Shown here: piece by piece, positions 60,149 to 64,000 of the stretch | How the letters are laid out: every line of letters starts with the position of its first letter | Numbering within the stretch: position 1 is the stretch's first letter | DNA from: Candidatus Zixiibacteriota bacterium | Lineage (GTDB): Bacteria > Zixibacteria > MSB-5A5 > GN15 > FEB-12 | Assembly: GCA_035380245.1 (NCBI GenBank) | Contig: DAOSXA010000001.1 | Location: 1,184,716-1,248,715 of the forward strand | DNA length: 64,000 bases | Direction: 5' to 3' | Translations under genes and position numbers: made by a program | Notes under the pieces: model-generated | What the model was told of the DNA's origin: nothing | The model's input: only the letters and a program-made list of their open reading frames with translations | The model's database searches: none

Positions 60149-61960
60149 ATGGGAGTACATATCTACCGGTCGATTCTGGTTTTCGCAGTTACATTTGTGA
60201 TGGCATCAACGGCTTTTGCCGACACGGATGCGATAACAGAAGCATCCGGCTTTTCGGATGTGACGGTGTACCCTTCGATGAACGCCATGTCTGCCCCTCC
60301 GGCGGCGGCAATAACGGTGACTTTCGGCGCGGATATCGATGATAGTGTCGTTAGCACGGCCGATTTCCTCGTTTCGGGATCGTTATTCGGTCGCTATGAG
60401 GGAGAAGTGAGTTATGACCTGACGGATAGAACAGCTTCCTTTAAGAGTGCTGTTCCTTTCGCGTACGGCGAGCAGGTCCGAGTTGTATTGACCCATCTTG
60501 TCGCTCACCCGTACGGGGATTACTATTCGGTGCATTACACCTGGGAATTCACCGTTGCGACCAACTCCGAACATGGATTCCCGGGCAATCCTGCCTCGCT
60601 GACGGTGGGCTCGAAGCCGAAGTCGATCTGTGCAGCCGATTTCAACGGCGACGGCCTGGTCGATCTGGCGACTGCCAATCAGTACGGAGAGACCGTCTCG
60701 ATCATCGTTCAGAAGGAGTCGGGCGGATTCTGGGATCATTCCGAGTACGCCGTGCCGGGGCGTCCTTATGATATCGCATCGGCCGACCTGAACTGCGACG
60801 GCGCGATGGACCTTCTGGTAGTGCTGAAGGATGTTGACTCGGTTCTCGTTATGCTGAACGCCGGATACGGCTTTTTCAGCAACGTGCATGCTCTTGCGAC
60901 GGGAGACAATCCCACCGCAGTGGCTGCCGGCGACAGGAACCTCGACGGGTATCCGGACTTCTTCGTGGCCAATTCCGGCTCGCACAGTATTTCTGTATTC
61001 ATAGGCACGGAGGACGGCCTGCCCGAGCAGGGAGATGAGTGTTTCTTCGGGACGACGACCGCGCCGTATTCGATCGCCCTGGCCGATTTCAACAACGACG
61101 GGGGTCTTTCGCTCGTTACCGGCAACGTTTACACCAATCAGGCAGCTATCATATATAGCTATGAATGGCCTGTGATCACATCATACGTCGGGTACGATAT
61201 GGGGGATTTTCCCGGCGAAGTGGCCGTGGCGGATTTTGACGCGGACGGCTGGATGGACCTGGTTTCGGCCAATTCGCTCAGCAACGACCTGACCGTACGC
61301 CTGAATCAGGGAGACAACACCTTCACACCGCCGGTCAGCTATCCGACGGGTGATACGCCGTATTCCGTCGCGCTCGGCGATTTCAACGGGGACGGGTATA
61401 TTGACATGGCCTCGGCGGGGTCCGCCGACCGGACCGTTACCGTTTTTATTAATGACGGCAGCGGTGATTTTCAACTGCTCGACGTTGACACGATCGGGAC
61501 CAATCCGAACGATCTGATTGCCGTAGATGTTGACGGCGACGGACGGTTGGAGTTGGCCGCGGCCGACTGGGGAAGCGACGATATCTCGCTGCTGTCCTGG
61601 CTGGTCTGTCCCGACTCGGACGGTGACGGTGTGGGCGACCCGGGGTCGGGATCGGACGACTGTCCGCCGGATAATTGCCCGTATGTCTATAATCCGGACC
61701 AGGAGGATCTGGACGGCGACGGGGTCGGTGATTCCTGTTGCTGCTCGATGCGCGGAGATATCAATCAGGACGGCGGGGACAAACCCGATATTTCCGACCT
61801 GGTGTTTTTGATCGCCTGGATGTTTCAGGATCATGCGACGCCTGGCTGCATGCAGAACGCTGATGTGAACGGTTCCGGGGGAAAGGCCGATATTTCCGAC
61901 CTGACTTATCTGATCAACTACCTTTTCCGAGGCACCGCCGCCCCGGTTCCGTGCGAGTAG
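60149..61960 (+). CDS. Exported VCBS/FG-GAP repeat protein with dockerin-like tail
   Basis: This 603-aa protein begins with a signal peptide (MGVHIYRSILVFAVTFVMASTAFA). The internal ATG at 60149 is preferred over an in-frame one at 60083 because only it puts the signal peptide at the start. An Ig-like region (~40-160) is followed by seven FG-GAP/VCBS-type repeats with calcium loops such as DFNGDGLVDLATAN and DFDADGWMDLVSAN. Next come thrombospondin-3-like loops (DSDGDGVGDPG, DLDGDGVGDSC) and a two-part dockerin-like end (RGDINQDG...DISDLVFLIAWMF and ADVNGSG...DISDLTYLINYLF). This tail, with DISDL-x-LI-x2-F, is typical of secreted proteins of Zixibacteria-like genomes. It is probably surface-exposed; no enzyme domain is seen. 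Confidence 0.88.
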   Translation: MGVHIYRSILVFAVTFVMASTAFADTDAITEASGFSDVTVYPSMNAMSAPPAAAITVTFGADIDDSVVSTADFLVSGSLFGRYEGEVSYDLTDRTASFKSAVPFAYGEQVRVVLTHLVAHPYGDYYSVHYTWEFTVATNSEHGFPGNPASLTVGSKPKSICAADFNGDGLVDLATANQYGETVSIIVQKESGGFWDHSEYAVPGRPYDIASADLNCDGAMDLLVVLKDVDSVLVMLNAGYGFFSNVHALATGDNPTAVAAGDRNLDGYPDFFVANSGSHSISVFIGTEDGLPEQGDECFFGTTTAPYSIALADFNNDGGLSLVTGNVYTNQAAIIYSYEWPVITSYVGYDMGDFPGEVAVADFDADGWMDLVSANSLSNDLTVRLNQGDNTFTPPVSYPTGDTPYSVALGDFNGDGYIDMASAGSADRTVTVFINDGSGDFQLLDVDTIGTNPNDLIAVDVDGDGRLELAAADWGSDDISLLSWLVCPDSDGDGVGDPGSGSDDCPPDNCPYVYNPDQEDLDGDGVGDSCCCSMRGDINQDGGDKPDISDLVFLIAWMFQDHATPGCMQNADVNGSGGKADISDLTYLINYLFRGTAAPVPCE

Positions 61961-62398
61961 AGGGGGATCTTCTGCGGTGGAGGCAAGCCCCACCGCTACG
62001 CTTTAATGATCCATAACCTTAGCGTAGCCAGCGGCTTGAAAGTCCTAAAATCACGGGATCAATCAAGAAATATCGTGAAAATCCGAAGTATGACTTCGGA
62101 TTTGCACGATAATTGAGTAAAATCATAGTGAGGGGTAATGATTTGAAATCAGAGAAGCCCTGACTTTCAATCCGTTCTCGGTTGGTAACATCTGGGAGAG
62201 TCTGACTTCCCGGCGGGACTCTGCCAACTGAGCTTTTTTCTAAGATGAATCCCCGTAGTTGCAGCGCCGTGATTACTCGCATAAAAAAGCTCCCCGGGCA
62301 GGACGTGAGTAGAACATTTGATACACTGCTCAGCCACTTCAGACGAGCCGTTTAAGCGAAACGTGCTGGATGAGCTATCGGCCAAAGGACAAGCCGAC
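61961..62398. repeat. Intergenic stretch with hairpins and a diverged double-hairpin repeat
   Basis: A diverged double-hairpin relative occupies 61973-62037. A long hairpin (AAATCCGAAGT-ATG-ACTTCGGATTT with outer ATCGTG/CACGAT) spans 62072-62110. GAGCTTTTTT (62230-62239) and AAAAAAGCTC (62283-62292) are inverted arms 43 bases apart. A short minus-strand frame (62167-62385) has no supported identity. No convincing gene is here. Confidence 0.55.
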
Positions 62399-62820
62399 TT
62401 ATTCCGGGCAATGGTGGCAGTCTACAGGTGCCGGACCACTCTGGAACATGTATATCACGCAATAGACCAAGTCAGATATATCTATCGAGCAGTTGCCGTC
62501 CAGATCAAACTGTGCCTTACAAGGTGGGGGTGGCCTTCACAGAACATGTAGTTAACTATGAATACAACATCAGCAATATCTACGCTCTGATCGTTGTTTG
62601 CATCCGCAGGGGTTAGGCAGCATCCCGGTACTGGCATGGCGCTTACCACATTACCAAAATCGCTCTCGTTACCGGCAATATCAAATGCCGTAAGTGTGAT
62701 GAAATACTCGGCACTGTCTGTCAGGCCTGAGAGTAACATAGACTCTACATCTCCCACCGTGTAGGGCGATGCCAGGCCCGGTACACCGGCACCCAACCTG
62801 CCGAAGTGTTCATCAACGCG
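62399..62820 (-). pseudogene. Remnant of a fibronectin-III/dockerin exported protein, frameshifted
   Basis: On the minus strand a reading frame runs from the edge of the CRISPR array into SLTDSAEYFITLTAFDIAGNES (fibronectin-III-like) and the first dockerin loop (DANNDQSVDIADVVFIVNYMF). It then loses frame near 62515-62525 at a GGGGG/CCCCC run. The second dockerin loop (FDLDGNCSIDISDLVYCVIYMF) continues in another frame and ends with a stop at 62399. The 5' part is missing: the first CRISPR repeat begins right where coding sense stops. It is a decayed 3' end, probably cut by insertion or deletion at the array. Confidence 0.7.
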
Positions 62821-63325
62821 GTTTCAATACCAGTTGGTTGATTTGGCCAGTACACCGTGTACGCCAATGCCGTGGCTACTATTCAAGTTTCAATACCAGT
62901 TGGTTGATTTGGCCAGTACACCCTTGACTGACTTCCACTTCATCAAAAATGGGTTTCAATACCAGTTGGTTGATTTGGCCAGTACACAACTAACCGCACC
63001 ATTAGCCGTGATCGTTCTGGGTTTCAATACCAGTTGGTTGATTTGGCCAGTACACACAATTCCTCGGCATCGACGACAGCCATAAAGGTTTCAATACCAG
63101 TTGGTTGATTTGGCCAGTACACCCTTTCGTGCAGAAAGGAATGTATGACGCATTGTTTCAATACCAGTTGGTTGATTTGGCCAGTACACTTTATTGGCGG
63201 GGTATATCACGGCGATATAATGTTTCAATACCAGTTGGTTGATTTGGCCAGTACACTCCCAACCAACCACTACGGTCCGATTCCCATTGAGTTTCAATAC
63301 CAGTTGGTTGATTTGGCCAGTACAC
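62821..63325 (-). CRISPR. CRISPR array, 8 identical 35-bp repeats and 7 spacers
   Basis: The repeats start at 62821, 62887, 62953, 63021, 63088, 63155, 63222 and 63291. Each is 35 bp, begins GTTTCAATACC and ends CCAGTACAC on the plus strand. Spacers are 31, 31, 33, 32, 32, 32 and 34 bases. Read on the minus strand the repeat ends in GGTATTGAAAC, the common 3' end of crRNA repeats, so transcription from the cas2 side is likely, with the newest spacer at 63257-63290. All repeats are identical, including the one next to the pseudogene. The repeat looks like those of type I or III systems, but no effector gene is in view. Confidence 0.95.
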
Positions 63326-63553
63326 CGCGGCCTTCGTAAGCTGCTGGAGCTCCATTAATTAGAATGCCGAAATGGCGAACCCCTCCACAGTCAAAACATA
63401 CTCCATCAAAAAGCGCCAGTCAAGCCTTGTAAGTTGTTAATTCACAACAATGGCGAACCCAGGCAGGAGCGACGTCCGGCGTAAACCCCAACCGCACAAC
63501 CAACTTGCACCACAATATGGCCGCTAACCCCGGTTTTTACTCGAGGTTCGCCA
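63326..63553 (-). promoter_or_regulatory. Probable CRISPR leader
   Basis: The 228 bases between cas2 and the first-transcribed repeat contain no gene and should be the leader. ATGGCGAACCC occurs near 63371 and near 63450, and its inverse (GGTTCGCCAT) near 63544 at the cas2 end. Repeated leader motifs can mark integration-complex or host-factor sites. The A+T content is not unusually high. Confidence 0.55.
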
Positions 63554-63829
63554 TCAGGCAATCCAGAAGTCTGGGAGATTCCCGGGACGTGCGTCACCGA
63601 AATACCTCGACTGGGGGCGGCAGCGCCGACACATGCGATACAGGTATAGCCTGTCTCCCTCGCGAAAATCGAATCGTGCTAGCGCGTTCAGTATTGTCCG
63701 AAGCTGGGCCAATGTGATATCAAGCTCATAGAACCCGGGGGCGGGCGGTAAGCAATAGGCATTTAACAGGCTCCGCAGCCTGCGTCGCAACGCGGCAGAC
63801 CGGACCCGGTAGATCACAATCACCGTCAT
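63554..63829 (-). CDS. cas2: CRISPR-associated Cas2 (divergent)
   Basis: This 91-aa protein has a Cas2 layout: beta-1 (MTVIVIYRV), a helix (RRRLRSLLNAYCL), beta-2 (APGFYELDI), a second helix and a C-terminal strand (DRLYLYRMCRRC). Cas2 bridges two Cas1 dimers during spacer capture. Oddly, the conserved catalytic Asp at the end of beta-1 (usual VVYDI-) is missing: the sequence reads VIYRVRS. Cas2 nuclease activity is dispensable for integration in the studied systems, so it can still be functional. Its ATG overlaps the cas1 stop (ATGA). Confidence 0.85.
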   Translation of the reverse strand: MTVIVIYRVRSAALRRRLRSLLNAYCLPPAPGFYELDITLAQLRTILNALARFDFREGDRLYLYRMCRRCRPQSRYFGDARPGNLPDFWIA

Positions 63830-64000
63830 AGTCGCAACCTAAAAGCTTGGAACGCGGAGTTACCGCCGTTGATGTGCTCTTTCAGGCTCTCGCAATACCC
63901 GTCCATCACTCGTCTCCAATCAAGCAAGTTGGCGCCCGTATCAACACGCTCGCCTAACTTAGTCTCTAGTTCGGAGAGGTAGTTCCTTCGTGCGGCCGGT
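63826..64000 (-). CDS. cas1: 3' end of cas1 (5' end outside window)
   Basis: Only ~58 C-terminal codons are visible, running off the right edge. The helical tail (RRNYLSELETKLGERVDTG, then LLDWRRVMDGYCESLKEH) and its overlap with cas2 fit the C-terminal helical domain of Cas1. Catalytic residues lie upstream, outside the window, so subtype cannot be read. Confidence 0.8.
   Translation of the reverse strand, partial: PAARRNYLSELETKLGERVDTGANLLDWRRVMDGYCESLKEHINGGNSAFQAFRLRL

Noticed and set aside
62167..62385. 72-codon minus-strand frame with a CIKC motif
   Set aside because: Only one Cys pair is present, there is no SD or neighbour support, and it overlaps an inverted repeat.
62834..63085. 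Open frame with repeated FQYQLVDLAST segments across the CRISPR array
   Set aside because: It is the translation of CRISPR repeats and spacers; the same segment appears once per repeat, with no gene signals.

Overview
The window looks like a chromosomal segment of an uncultured anaerobic bacterium of the FCB superphylum, most likely Candidatus Zixibacteria or a close relative. This is inferred, not proven. The pointers are secreted proteins ending in dockerin-like repeats or a type IX secretion sorting tail, long TPR lipoproteins, a sigma-54 regulator fused to a protein kinase and TPRs, anaerobic redox genes, and many short hairpin repeats between genes. No rRNA, tRNA or transposase gene was recognised.

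Layout. 0-6.2 kb: end of an unknown gene, a CobB-type sirtuin, a TPR/TonB-C lipoprotein and the overlapping pyrimidine genes pyrK-pyrD-pyrF; PyrF carries a long disordered tail. 6.2-7.3 kb: hairpin repeats. 7.3-11.2 kb: a BlaI/BlaR1-like pair whose M56 peptidase has 13 SDYEK-type repeats. 11.2-20.8 kb: an acetyltransferase, a coiled-coil/beta-barrel protein next to a 1348-aa surface protein, an orphan DNA methyltransferase and a DUF3187 protein. 20.9-25.4 kb: a five-gene phosphorelay island that includes a kinase-like/BON-like/receiver fusion. 25.5-33.5 kb: a SulP transporter with a large insertion, a 1374-aa kinase-TPR-GAF-AAA+ regulator, a small exported protein and an HTH regulator. 33.7-40.1 kb: two PEP/pyruvate-binding-domain proteins and glutamate dehydrogenase, all on the minus strand. 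40.6-44.3 kb: a T9SS-exported protein. 44.3-45.0 kb: more hairpin repeats.

45.0-58.4 kb is the most interesting block. A seven-gene minus-strand operon encodes three NifX/orange-protein-family proteins, two MinD-type ATPases with inserted ferredoxin domains, a DUF5320 protein and a Gly-rich zinc ribbon. Beside it are a PAS-AAA+-Fis sigma-54 activator, a DsrMKJOP/Hmc-like membrane complex (HdrD-like, NarI-like, ferredoxin and NrfD fused to a hexaheme cytochrome), a NifX-like/DUF1847 fusion, and a second, paralogous sigma-54 activator. A textbook GG-N10-GC promoter drives the membrane-complex operon and another drives the fusion gene. They diverge around a shared cluster of TTGCA/TGCAA sites, and palindromes of the same half-site lie upstream of the NifX operon. 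The block therefore reads as one sigma-54-controlled anaerobic redox and metal-cofactor regulon.

58.6-64.0 kb: a Cys-cluster protein, a HicB-like/DinB fusion, a VCBS-repeat dockerin protein, a frameshifted dockerin gene remnant, and a CRISPR array of eight identical 35-bp repeats. Upstream of the array on the minus strand are a divergent cas2 and the 3' end of cas1, which runs off the window.
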